Shown piece by piece: positions 1 through 8,047 of a stretch of 64,000 nt of DNA. Position 1 is the stretch's first letter. Each line of letters begins with the position of its first letter. The stretch covers positions 5,518,001-5,582,000 of the forward strand of contig OZ242031.1 in NCBI GenBank assembly GCA_965205045.1. Reading direction: 5' to 3'. The notes below the pieces were generated by a model. The model was not told where the DNA came from. It saw only the letters and a list, made by a program, of their open reading frames with translations, and made no database searches. Made by a program: the position numbers and the translations under genes. Origin of the DNA: UBA6522 sp965205045. GTDB lineage: Bacteria > Pseudomonadota > Gammaproteobacteria > Steroidobacterales > Rariloculaceae.

Positions 1-219
1 CGAGTGATCACCGTGAGCGACGCGGCCATCCTCGAAGCACAACGGCTGTTGCTCAGCCTGACGCACAACCTGGCGGAGCCGGCCGGGGCGGCCGCGCTAG
101 CCGGCCTCCTGTCGGAACGCTCGAGGATGTCGCGGAAGAACGTGGCGGTGATACTGAGCGGCGGGAACGCCGACGCCGCGAATCTGCAGAAGCTATTCGG
201 GGCCGGTCCCGCGGCGTGA
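1..219 (+). CDS. PLP-dependent threonine/serine dehydratase family, C-terminal end (partial)
   Basis: The reading frame is open at the left edge and ends in TGA at 217-219, so only about the last 72 residues are present. The tail KNVAVILSGGNADAANLQKLF resembles the C-terminus of fold-type II PLP enzymes of the threonine dehydratase family, where a glycine-rich SGGN loop follows a strand. Members deaminate threonine or serine to the 2-oxoacid and ammonia, or racemise serine. Catalytic lysine and most of the cofactor site lie outside the window, so the substrate cannot be assigned. The next gene starts 330 bp downstream and looks unrelated. Confidence 0.6.
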   Translation, partial: RVITVSDAAILEAQRLLLSLTHNLAEPAGAAALAGLLSERSRMSRKNVAVILSGGNADAANLQKLFGAGPAA

Positions 220-444
220 CCGGCGCTCGATCGGCGCCGTAGCCCACACCTTCCCAGCCGTCGGACGGTCTGACGAGTATGCCCGCTTGTGGGCGTTCCC
301 CGTTGCCACACTGCGTTTCCGATCGCGGCAACCGGCGTTGGACCCGGGCAAATCCAACGCGGGAACGGCATTCCGTCAAATTCGGGGTCCCGATCCGTTT
401 CCGGACGAATCGGATCTGTACTGCCCGTCTACGGAATTCGAAAA

Positions 445-472
445 TTCATCCAACCGCGGAGTTAGGTATACT
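445..472 (+). promoter_or_regulatory. Candidate sigma70 promoter for aprMBA
   Basis: In the 332-bp gap between the dehydratase tail and aprM there is a good -10 hexamer, TATACT at 467-472, preceded 16 bp upstream by a weak -35, TTCATC at 445-450. This would give an mRNA leader of roughly 70 nt before the GTG start of aprM. Nothing else in the gap (220-551) looks coding. The assignment rests on the -10 match alone. Confidence 0.3.
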
Positions 473-551
473 CGCCCGGCTTGGGAGTTCTTATGCCTGT
501 CGGGCATTCGCTTATGCCATGACATTCGCTCACTGCCGTTGAGGTCGTTCC

Positions 552-1337
552 GTGTTCAGTGCCAATCCGTTCGCCGCGCTTTCGGAATCCATCGCTCCCG
601 CCGTCATGCAGACTTACGTTGTCGTGATGATCCTCCTGGTGGCGGCCGGCACGGTATACGACACACTTCACAAGAAAAGCGCCCAGTATTTCTTCCGCAA
701 CTGGCGCGATGCACGCAGAAATGCGTCGCGTCGTGTCGGGGCCGGGGAAATGGTATCCCTCGCGGTGAGGACGGTCCTGATGGAAGGGCTGATGTCGGGC
801 GAATTCTGCAATCGGCGGCGCAGGATCGCCCACCTGTTGACGATGTACGGTTTTCTGGCCTTCGTGATCGCGACCGCCATCATGGTATTCATGTTCCCGA
901 CTCCGGCAACGCCCGCGCCTGCCATCCTTCCGCAACTGTGGTACCTCGGCGCGCTGCTGATCTGCGTCGGCGGTTACTGGTTCTGGTTCTTCATTCGCGT
1001 TGACGTCGCCGCGGAGGGAAATTCTCCGTTCCGCCTCGTGTTCGCCGACCTGTTCATCCTCTCGCTGCTCGCCAGCGCCACGTTCGGGCTCATCTGGGGT
1101 GTGCTGCAATCGGCCGGAAGCGCCTGGTCCAACCTGTTCTTCGGGCTGCATGTCCTTGCATCGACGGTGCTCTTCGGGTCCGTGCCGTGGTCCAAGTTCG
1201 CGCACATGTTCTACAAGCCCGCGGCGGCCTTCCAGAAGCGCGTGGAAGAAGCGAACGGTTCCCGGAGCAATCTGCCCCCGCCTGCCGACAGGCCGGAGTC
1301 CTTCGGCAGCGCGCGCCAGCACGCCCGGCACTATTGA
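552..1337 (+). CDS. aprM: Adenylylsulfate reductase-associated membrane protein AprM
   Basis: 261-residue integral membrane protein directly upstream of aprB and aprA. Several hydrophobic segments are visible: YVVVMILLVAAGTVY near the N-terminus, FLAFVIATAIMVFMF, LWYLGALLICVGGYWFWFF and LFILSLLASATFGLIWGVL. The C-terminal 40 residues are polar. In sulfur-oxidising Chromatiaceae-type bacteria the aprMBA order is established, and AprM is thought to anchor the soluble AprBA complex to the membrane and pass electrons to the quinone pool. The start is GTG. The gap to aprB is 42 bp and all three genes are on the same strand, so co-transcription is likely. Assigned by context plus the membrane profile. 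Confidence 0.8.
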   Translation: MFSANPFAALSESIAPAVMQTYVVVMILLVAAGTVYDTLHKKSAQYFFRNWRDARRNASRRVGAGEMVSLAVRTVLMEGLMSGEFCNRRRRIAHLLTMYGFLAFVIATAIMVFMFPTPATPAPAILPQLWYLGALLICVGGYWFWFFIRVDVAAEGNSPFRLVFADLFILSLLASATFGLIWGVLQSAGSAWSNLFFGLHVLASTVLFGSVPWSKFAHMFYKPAAAFQKRVEEANGSRSNLPPPADRPESFGSARQHARHY

Positions 1338-1379
1338 TCCGCCCGCCACGGCCCTTCGATATCAGGAGAAGCAACTGTC

Positions 1380-1835
1380 GTGCCGACCTTCGTTTACATG
1401 ACTCGATGCGACGGCTGCGGACACTGCGTCGATATCTGTCCGTCGGACATCATGCACATCGACCCCACCTACCGCCGCGCCCTCAACATCGAGCCCAACA
1501 TGTGCTGGGAGTGCTATTCCTGCGTCAAGGCGTGCCCGCAGAACGCCATCGACGCACGGGGGTATGCCGACTTCGCCCCGCTGGGTCACAGCGTTCGCGT
1601 GCTTCGGGAAGAGAGCAAGGGGACCGTTTCCTGGAAGATCAAGTTCAGGGACGGCACGGAAAAGGACTTCGTTTCGCCGATCCGAACCACCCCGTGGGGA
1701 TCGATCAAGTCACCGGCAGACTACGAAGCGCCAATCGAGGACTCGTTCAGAGACCAGCAGCTCGCGCATGAGCCGGAGTTTCTCAAGGTCGACGAGTTGC
1801 CGACCCTGGATCCAGACGATGGGGGAACGGACTGA
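1380..1835 (+). CDS. aprB: Adenylylsulfate reductase beta subunit (2x[4Fe-4S])
   Basis: 151-residue ferredoxin-like subunit of dissimilatory APS reductase, which interconverts sulfite plus AMP and adenosine 5'-phosphosulfate in the cytoplasm. Two complete cluster-binding sets are visible: C10, C13, C16, C20 (RCDGCGHCVDICP) and C42, C45, C48, C52 (MCWECYSCVKACP). The C-terminal tail is the extension that wraps round AprA in known structures. Start GTG at 1380 follows AGGAGAAG. The stop TGA overlaps the aprA ATG by one base (TGATG), indicating translational coupling. In a genome with aprM this enzyme most likely works in the oxidative direction. Confidence 0.95.
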   Translation: MPTFVYMTRCDGCGHCVDICPSDIMHIDPTYRRALNIEPNMCWECYSCVKACPQNAIDARGYADFAPLGHSVRVLREESKGTVSWKIKFRDGTEKDFVSPIRTTPWGSIKSPADYEAPIEDSFRDQQLAHEPEFLKVDELPTLDPDDGGTD

Positions 1836-3679
1836 TGGGCATCTTCTCGCGCAGAAAGACGGTCTTCGTCGATTCCGACGTTCTGGTTATCGGCGGTGGC
1901 ATGGCCGGCTGCGGGGCGACCTACGAGGCACGCTACTGGGGGCGTGACCTGAAGATCGTGTGCGTGGAAAAGGCCAACATCGAGCGCAGCGGCGCCGTCG
2001 CCCAGGGCCTGTACGCGATCAACACCTACATGGGCATGCGCTGGGACGAGAACCAGCCGGAAGATCATGTTCGCTATGCACGAAACGATCTTATGGGTCT
2101 GGTGCGCGAAGACCTGGGGTACGACATCGCCCGGCATGTGGATTCGTGCGTGCACCAGTTCGAGGAGTGGGGCCTGCCGATGATGCGCGACCCCGAAACC
2201 GGGCGGTATCAGCGGGAAGGCAAGTGGCAGATCATGATCCATGGCGAGAGCTACAAGCCCATCGTCGCCGAGGCGGCCTGCAAGGCCGCGACGCAAGTCT
2301 ACAACCGGATCATGGTGACCCATCTGCTGATGGACAGCACGAAGGCCAACCGGGTTGCCGGGGCCGTCGGATTCAATGTCCGGACCGGCGATTTCTACGT
2401 ATTTCGCGCAACGGCCGTTATCGTCTGTGCTGGCGGGGCATCGCACATCTACAAGCCCCGCGCGGTCGGGGAGGGCATGGGACGAACGTGGTACGCGCCA
2501 TGGAGCAGCGCCTCGGCGTATTCATTGCCGATCCTGGTCGGGGCCAGGATGACGCAGATGGAGAACCGGATCGTGCTGACTCGCTTCAAGGACGGGTATG
2601 GTCCTGTGGGCGCCTACTTCCTGCATCTGAAGACGTACACCGAGAATGCGTACGGCGAGGAATACGAATCCAAATGGACCGAACACACCAGGAATCTGGT
2701 CGGGGACTACGTCGACAGGCACCCGGTGCCGACCTGCCTGAGGAACCATGCCCTGCTGGAGGAGCAAAAGGCCGGCAGGGGGCCGATCCGGATGGTGACC
2801 AAGGAAGCCTTCCAGGATCCCCACAAGGAGACCGTGGGCTGGGAGAATTTCCTCGGCATGACCATCGGGCAGGCGGTCGTCTGGGCATCGCAGAACATCG
2901 ATCCCAAGCACACCAATCCCGAACTGACCACCTCGGAGCCCTACGTCATGGGTTCGCACGCCACCTGCTCCGGGGCGTGGGCCAGCGGGCCGGAGGACTG
3001 CGCCCCTGACGACTACCAGTGGGGATACAACCGGATGATGACCGTCGACGGGCTGTTCGGCGCCGGCGACACCATCGGCGGCGCCGCGCACAAGTTCTCG
3101 TCCGGCTCCTTCACCGAAGGCCGGATCGCCGCCAAGGCGGCGGTCAACTACGCGAACGACCTGCGTAGCGACCGTCCCGAGGTGAGCGAGGCGGAGTATC
3201 AGGAACTGAAGAGGGTGATTTACAAGCCCCTGGAGAACTACGAGGTCGGCCGCAACGAGATCGTCGCGGGTACGGTTTCGCCCAGCTATCTGCTGCCGAT
3301 GCAGGGACTGCAGCGTCTCGAGAAGATCATGGACGAATACGTCGGCGGCATCGGCGCGAACTACATCACCAACGAACCGTTGCTCACCCGGGGACTGGAA
3401 CTGCTTGAGATGCTGAAGGAGGATCTCGACCATCTCGGGGCCGAAGACCTCCACCAGCTTCAAAGGGCGTGGGAGTTGCACCATCGGGTCGTGGCCTCGG
3501 AATCCGTCACGCACCACACGATGTTCCGGACCGAGACCCGGTGGCCGGGATATTACTACCGCGGCGATTACCCCAAGCTGAACGATTCCGATTGGCACTG
3601 TTTCACGCTTTCGCGGTACGACCGGCATTCAGGGGCATGGGAACTGGAGACGGCGCCGGTACATCACATCATCGACTAA
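1835..3679 (+). CDS. aprA: Adenylylsulfate reductase alpha subunit (FAD)
   Basis: 614-residue flavoprotein catalytic subunit, a normal length for AprA. The FAD-binding GGGMAG loop lies at residues 20-25 (DVLVIGGGMAGCGATYEARYWG). The segments EKANIERSGAVAQGLYAINTY and GLFGAGDTIGGAAHKFSSGSF are characteristic of the AprA branch of the fumarate reductase/succinate dehydrogenase flavoprotein superfamily. It transfers the sulfite/AMP unit at the FAD and exchanges electrons with AprB. The gene overlaps the aprB stop by one base. No clear terminator is visible in the 293 bp that follow. Intact, with no sign of transfer or decay. Confidence 0.97.
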   Translation: MGIFSRRKTVFVDSDVLVIGGGMAGCGATYEARYWGRDLKIVCVEKANIERSGAVAQGLYAINTYMGMRWDENQPEDHVRYARNDLMGLVREDLGYDIARHVDSCVHQFEEWGLPMMRDPETGRYQREGKWQIMIHGESYKPIVAEAACKAATQVYNRIMVTHLLMDSTKANRVAGAVGFNVRTGDFYVFRATAVIVCAGGASHIYKPRAVGEGMGRTWYAPWSSASAYSLPILVGARMTQMENRIVLTRFKDGYGPVGAYFLHLKTYTENAYGEEYESKWTEHTRNLVGDYVDRHPVPTCLRNHALLEEQKAGRGPIRMVTKEAFQDPHKETVGWENFLGMTIGQAVVWASQNIDPKHTNPELTTSEPYVMGSHATCSGAWASGPEDCAPDDYQWGYNRMMTVDGLFGAGDTIGGAAHKFSSGSFTEGRIAAKAAVNYANDLRSDRPEVSEAEYQELKRVIYKPLENYEVGRNEIVAGTVSPSYLLPMQGLQRLEKIMDEYVGGIGANYITNEPLLTRGLELLEMLKEDLDHLGAEDLHQLQRAWELHHRVVASESVTHHTMFRTETRWPGYYYRGDYPKLNDSDWHCFTLSRYDRHSGAWELETAPVHHIID

Positions 3680-3929
3680 GCGTGCCACACGGGCGCATCG
3701 CGCCGCCCCGCAGTCGCGGAAGGAACAATGCGCGGACACAAAATCAATGAGTTACGCATGTTCCATGGAAGGAATTAATCCGCAATCTCGTGCCTTCTAA
3801 TCGGATAACGGATCGATTCGCCGTCGCGTTCGCGCTTCTGGCGTGTCGGGTGAATCCGCCATCGTGAGCCCGCCTTTCGGATCGGGCGGCCCAGAAAACT
3901 TTGCCTTCCCGACTTGCAAATAGCTACCA

Positions 3930-3948
3930 GATAAGAATAATTTCCATT
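3930..3948 (+). promoter_or_regulatory. Fur-box-like site upstream of feoAB
   Basis: GATAAGAATAATTTCCATT matches the 19-bp Escherichia coli Fur consensus at about 12 of 19 positions, with the left GATAA and central ATAAT intact. It begins 43 bp before the feoA start codon in a locally AT-rich patch, the position expected for iron-dependent repression of ferrous iron uptake. The rest of the aprA-feoA gap (3680-3929) shows no gene. Confidence 0.45.
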
Positions 3949-3972
3949 TGCGCTTTTGCGGGGACCAAGTCC

Positions 3973-4212
3973 ATGACGCTTGCCGACCTGAAGCGGGGCG
4001 ACCGTGCCCGCATTGATGCCGTAGACCCGGTCGAGCCCAGTGTGCGCCGCCTCATGGTGCTCGGCCTGGTGGAAGGCGCCGAACTGGAGTGTCTGGGCGG
4101 ATCGCTGGGCGGCGACCCGATGGAATTGCGCATTCACGGCAGCGCATTGTCCCTGCGGCGCGCTGACGCTCGCCGCTTCAGGGTGACCTCCACGGCAGGC
4201 GCGGAAGACTGA
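3973..4212 (+). CDS. feoA: Ferrous iron transport protein A
   Basis: 79-residue SH3-like FeoA protein starting MTLADLKRGDRARI. The pattern VRRLMVLGLVEGAELE is the family's typical central stretch, and the C-terminal ALSLRRADARRFRV the usual end. FeoA is a small cytosolic partner that supports ferrous iron import by FeoB. The ATG at 3973 is preferred over in-frame codons further upstream because the homologous region starts there. The stop overlaps the feoB ATG by one base (TGATG). Confidence 0.9.
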   Translation: MTLADLKRGDRARIDAVDPVEPSVRRLMVLGLVEGAELECLGGSLGGDPMELRIHGSALSLRRADARRFRVTSTAGAED

Positions 4213-6398
4213 TGGCCGAGTCGGCATCCGTCAGCATACCGCTGGAAAACATCACCGTCTCGCGGTCCGTCAGCATTGCGGTGGTGGGAAACCCCAACTC
4301 GGGCAAGAGCACGCTGTTCAACCGCGTCACCGGACTGAACCAGCGCACGGCAAATTATCCCGGCGTCACGGTCGAGAAGCGCACCGGCAAGCTGACCCTG
4401 GGATCGAGAGTTTTCAACCTCATCGATTTGCCGGGCATTTATTCGCTGAGCCCCGAATCCACGGATGAACGCATTGTCGTCGACGTCTTGCTGGGCCGCG
4501 TGGCGGGGACTCCGCTTCCGGACGCCCTGTTGGCGGTGGTGGATTCCACGCGTCTCTACCAGAGTTTGTTTCTCCTGCAGCAGCTGGCAGAACTGGGACG
4601 CCCCATGGTGGTGGCCCTTACGATGGCGGACGCTGCGGCCGAGCAACAGATCGCCATCGACTGCGACGCGTTGGGCGAGAAACTGGGCGGCGTTCCGGTG
4701 TGCGAGGTAGTGGCCACGACCGGAAAGGGGTTCTCGGCGCTGAGGACCTGCATGGCCGAAGCCGTTGAACGCTCCGCTGCCGAGACACCGCAGTTCTGGC
4801 CCGCCTTGCGGCGAGAGGCGGTGGCGCTGGAACAGGACGTGCGCGGTTCCGACCTCTCTCTCGCGGATATCGAACGAACGATCATCGACGACGACCCGGT
4901 CGGCGTTGAGGCCATACGCCGCGCCCTCGGTCCGGACGGGGATCGCCGAATCGCCGCGCATCGCAACTCCCTGTGCGGCGACGACCCGCCGCTGGCGGTG
5001 GAGTCCAGGGTCCGCTACCGGTGGATCTCCGAAGCGCTTCCCCGGTTGCAGTCCCGGGCGCCGGCGCCGTTGCGCTGGAAGCGCCGCATCGTGGACTGGA
5101 TCAATCGCCCCTATCCGGCCACGGTCCTGTTCCTGGCGCTGATGGCCACGGTGTTCCAGGCCGTGTTCGCCTGGGCCACCCCAATGATGGACCTGATCGA
5201 TGCGGCTGCAGGCGGGCTTGGCGGATTGGTTGCGGGCACGCTGCCGGCCGGGGCCGTGGCCAGTTTCCTTGCCGACGGGGTCATTGCGGGCGTGGGCAGC
5301 GTCGTGATATTCCTGCCCCAGATACTGATCCTGTTCCTGTTCATCATCCTCATGGAAGATACGGGGTATCTCGCCCGTACCGCGTTTCTCATGGACCGGG
5401 CCATGCGCGCGGTCGGGCTCTCAGGGCAGTCCGTCGTCCCGCTGATCTCCGGATTCGCCTGCGCGGTGCCTTCGATCATGGCGACCCGTGTCATCCCCAA
5501 CCGCCGCGACCGGATCGCCACCATCATGGCCACGCCGTTCATGACCTGCTCGGCGCGGCTGCCGATTTACGCACTGCTGATCGCGGCCTTCGTGCCCAAT
5601 CTCACGGTGGGCTTCGCCAACCTGCAGGGACTTGTGCTGTTCGGCCTCTACCTGCTCGGAATCCTGGGGGGAGTCGCCACGGCGCTGCTGTTGCGAAAGT
5701 CGGCGCTGCGCGGGCCGAAGCCGTCGTTCGTGCTGGCATTGCCGGAGTTCCGGATGCCCAACGCCCGGACGGTGCTGATGAAGCTGGCGGACCGCGCCTG
5801 GATCTTCCTGCGCCGGGCGGGCACCGTCATCTTCGCGGTGGCGGTGGCGGTGTGGGCGCTGGCGTACTTCCCGCGGGCCGACGACATCGAAAGTCAGCGA
5901 CTTGCGGCCCAGGTTGAAGTCCAGACCGTGCTCGAGGGTGAGGCGCTCGCCGCGGAGATCGCCAGAATCGACAACGAAGCCGCGGCCGCGCAGTTGGCGC
6001 AGAGCTGGCTCGGCCGCATGGGCCAGGGAGTCGAGCCCCTGTTTCGACCTCTGGGCTGGGATTGGCGCGTCTCCGCAGCGGTGATCGCCGGCTTCCCGGC
6101 TCGGGAAGTGGTGGTGGCGGTGCTGGGCACCATCTACGCCGTGGGCACCGAGGCGGACGAATCGAGCCTGGCGGAGCGCCTGACGTCGGCAACCTGGCCC
6201 GACGGACGCACCGTGTTCACCCTGCCGATGGTCCTCGGACTGCTGATTTTCTACGCGTGGTGCCTGCAGTGCGCCGCGACTCTGGCGGTCATCAAGCGGG
6301 AGACGAATACCTGGCGCTGGCCGCTGTTCGCATGGGGCTACATGACCGCGCTGGGGTACGTCGGGGCGCTGCTGATCTTCCAGATCGGCAGCGTCTGA
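4212..6398 (+). CDS. feoB: Ferrous iron transporter B
   Basis: 728-residue membrane Fe(II) permease with an N-terminal G domain. G1 is GNPNSGKST (residues 26-34), the G2 region reads TANYPGVTVE, and G3 is DLPG within LIDLPGIYSLSP. After the helical linker the C-terminal half has many membrane segments. The two gate regions, each with a cysteine, are visible as TPFMTCSARLPIYALL and AWCLQCAATLAVIKRET. Length is close to the family norm (about 700-770). It is translationally coupled to feoA. It imports Fe2+ across the inner membrane under low-oxygen or reducing conditions. The upstream Fur-like site suggests iron repression of the pair. Confidence 0.97.
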   Translation: MAESASVSIPLENITVSRSVSIAVVGNPNSGKSTLFNRVTGLNQRTANYPGVTVEKRTGKLTLGSRVFNLIDLPGIYSLSPESTDERIVVDVLLGRVAGTPLPDALLAVVDSTRLYQSLFLLQQLAELGRPMVVALTMADAAAEQQIAIDCDALGEKLGGVPVCEVVATTGKGFSALRTCMAEAVERSAAETPQFWPALRREAVALEQDVRGSDLSLADIERTIIDDDPVGVEAIRRALGPDGDRRIAAHRNSLCGDDPPLAVESRVRYRWISEALPRLQSRAPAPLRWKRRIVDWINRPYPATVLFLALMATVFQAVFAWATPMMDLIDAAAGGLGGLVAGTLPAGAVASFLADGVIAGVGSVVIFLPQILILFLFIILMEDTGYLARTAFLMDRAMRAVGLSGQSVVPLISGFACAVPSIMATRVIPNRRDRIATIMATPFMTCSARLPIYALLIAAFVPNLTVGFANLQGLVLFGLYLLGILGGVATALLLRKSALRGPKPSFVLALPEFRMPNARTVLMKLADRAWIFLRRAGTVIFAVAVAVWALAYFPRADDIESQRLAAQVEVQTVLEGEALAAEIARIDNEAAAAQLAQSWLGRMGQGVEPLFRPLGWDWRVSAAVIAGFPAREVVVAVLGTIYAVGTEADESSLAERLTSATWPDGRTVFTLPMVLGLLIFYAWCLQCAATLAVIKRETNTWRWPLFAWGYMTALGYVGALLIFQIGSV

Positions 6399-6417
6399 TT
6401 CCGGTCGGGCGTGCGGG

Positions 6418-7410
6418 TCAGGCCGCGAAGTCCCGCGTCAACTCTTCGGAGACTTCCCATAGCCGCGCCGCCATTTCCTCATCCTGCATGTTGGCGGAGG
6501 GTGTATCCGGATTGCAGTCGGAGAAGTAACAGCCGCTGACGTGCTCCAGGTCCGGGCTCGTGGCCACGTAACAGGTGGTGGCCGCGCCCTGTGCCGGCGA
6601 TTTCAGGAACAGGTGGCCCGCGATGCGGAAGGCGGTTTCCTGCCAGGCCGGCAGGTTGCGCGCAATATTCGTTCGGACCACGCCGGGGTGGATGACGTTG
6701 GACGTGGCGGCGGTGCCTTCGAGGCGGCGCGCCAGTTCCAGAGAGTGCAGTCCGTTGGCGAGCTTCGAATGCCCGTACGCCCGCTGCGACGCGAACCAGG
6801 ATTCTCCCGCGAGGTCGTCGAACTGGATGCCGTCGCCGGGCGCGTTTTCGTGCGCGCGGCTGCCGACGATGACGATCCTGCCCTGGGGCGCGGCCTGCAC
6901 CAGGTCCAGCAGGTGATTGACCAGCACGAAGTGTCCCAGGTGGTTGACGACGAAGTGCGCCTCTATTCCGTTCACGTGCCACAGTTCGTCGAATATGGCG
7001 CCGGCGTTGCAGATCAGGATATCCAATGGCGTGCCCATGGCGCGGACCTGCTCGGCGCACTGCACCGCCGTCTCGAATTCCGTCAGTTCGAGTGCCAGCG
7101 GAGTGGCCCTTCCTTCCACGCTGTCACAGGCCTCCCGACCCCTTTCAAGCGTGCGCGCCGTGCCCAGGACGTGGGCGCCGCGCAGCGCCAGCGTCCGCAT
7201 GGTCTCGTAGCCGATGCCCGAGTTGCAGCCGGTGACCAGCGCCGTCTTGCCGCTGAGATCCAGGCCGGCCGTTACGTCATCCGCCGTGGAGCGGCGGCCG
7301 AACTCGCTGCTGACGTCATCGCAGGCGAGCGCAGCGGCGGGACCCAGCACGGAGCCCGCGGCGGTGAGCATGCCGCCCTGCACGAAACGGCGTCGGTCGA
7401 TGGGGGTCAT
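6418..7410 (-). CDS. SDR-family oxidoreductase with a Tat-type signal peptide
   Basis: 330-residue short-chain dehydrogenase/reductase. Rossmann nucleotide loop TGCNSGIG, the CNAG motif and the catalytic YGHSK (Tyr-x3-Lys) are present. The chosen ATG at 7410 has GGAGG five bases upstream. It gives an N-terminus RRRFVQGGMLTAAGSVLGPAA, a twin-arginine signal with hydrophobic core and small residues before the cleavage region. A longer frame upstream exists but lacks a ribosome site and would bury the signal. Export by Tat fits a protein that folds with NAD(P) before secretion. Substrate unknown; the sequence resembles retinol-dehydrogenase/WW-oxidoreductase-like SDRs. It converges with feoB, leaving 19 bp between the stops. 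Confidence 0.8.
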   Translation of the reverse strand: MTPIDRRRFVQGGMLTAAGSVLGPAAALACDDVSSEFGRRSTADDVTAGLDLSGKTALVTGCNSGIGYETMRTLALRGAHVLGTARTLERGREACDSVEGRATPLALELTEFETAVQCAEQVRAMGTPLDILICNAGAIFDELWHVNGIEAHFVVNHLGHFVLVNHLLDLVQAAPQGRIVIVGSRAHENAPGDGIQFDDLAGESWFASQRAYGHSKLANGLHSLELARRLEGTAATSNVIHPGVVRTNIARNLPAWQETAFRIAGHLFLKSPAQGAATTCYVATSPDLEHVSGCYFSDCNPDTPSANMQDEEMAARLWEVSEELTRDFAA

Positions 7411-7722
7411 GGATGCCTCCGGGCGATTGGGGAAGGGTGCAAGTGTCTCCCGGCGAGGCAGTACGATCAAGCGTGCAAGAACGCTTTGCAGATGCGCTCC
7501 GTGCCGGTAGCGCGGTTCGAGCAGATACATTTGCGTGGAACAAGGTCATGGGGGAGCAGTTCGATCACGCATGCCGAAACGGACCGCGCGTTGGCGCGTT
7601 TCGATCGGGCATGGCGATTCATCCCGAGTGTTGACGCCCGCCGCGGTCTCGCTGGCAATGGCTCCGGCCACGTCATAGACTAGCGCGGTTCCCGGCCTCG
7701 CCGGGTCTCGTCAGGGGTTTTT
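7411..7722. other. Intergenic region without a gene; small hairpin before the symporter operon
   Basis: No convincing reading frame on either strand between the divergent SDR gene and the symporter operon. A perfect 6-bp stem with a CTC loop (CCCGGC/GCCGGG, 7691-7705) sits about 18 bases before the GTG start at 7723, and could affect ribosome access. No confident promoter was found. Confidence 0.3.
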
Positions 7723-7983
7723 GTGAGCGACGGCAACTCGGCAGAGCGCTACTGGCGCGCGAACCTGCGGCTGGTTGCCGGCTGTCTGGCCGTCTGGTTC
7801 GTCGCCTCGCTGGGCTTCGGGGTGATCCTTGTCGAACCGCTGAACCGGATCCGCTTCTTCGGCTTCGAACTCGGCTTCTGGTTCGCCCAGCAGGGCTCGA
7901 TCCTGGTCTTCATCGCCCTGATCTTCTACTACGCGTGGCGGATGAACCGGCTCGACCGCGAGCACGACCTGGACGAGGAGTAG
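7723..7983 (+). CDS. DUF4212 small subunit of a sodium:solute symporter
   Basis: 86-residue protein with two hydrophobic helices (LVAGCLAVWFVASLGFGVIL and GSILVFIALIFYYAW) and a charged tail, DREHDLDEE. This is the usual layout of DUF4212 proteins, which are encoded just before SSS-family cation:carboxylate symporters and are thought to be their accessory subunit. The GTG start at 7723 gives the family-typical N-terminus with the RYWRANLRL motif. The symporter gene follows 64 bp downstream on the same strand. Confidence 0.85.
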   Translation: MSDGNSAERYWRANLRLVAGCLAVWFVASLGFGVILVEPLNRIRFFGFELGFWFAQQGSILVFIALIFYYAWRMNRLDREHDLDEE

Positions 7984-8047
7984 CGATGGAACCGCTTGAT
8001 CGATTCGTCGCGGTGGCTGCGGGAACGAACCGGGAAAGGTGGGCGCC

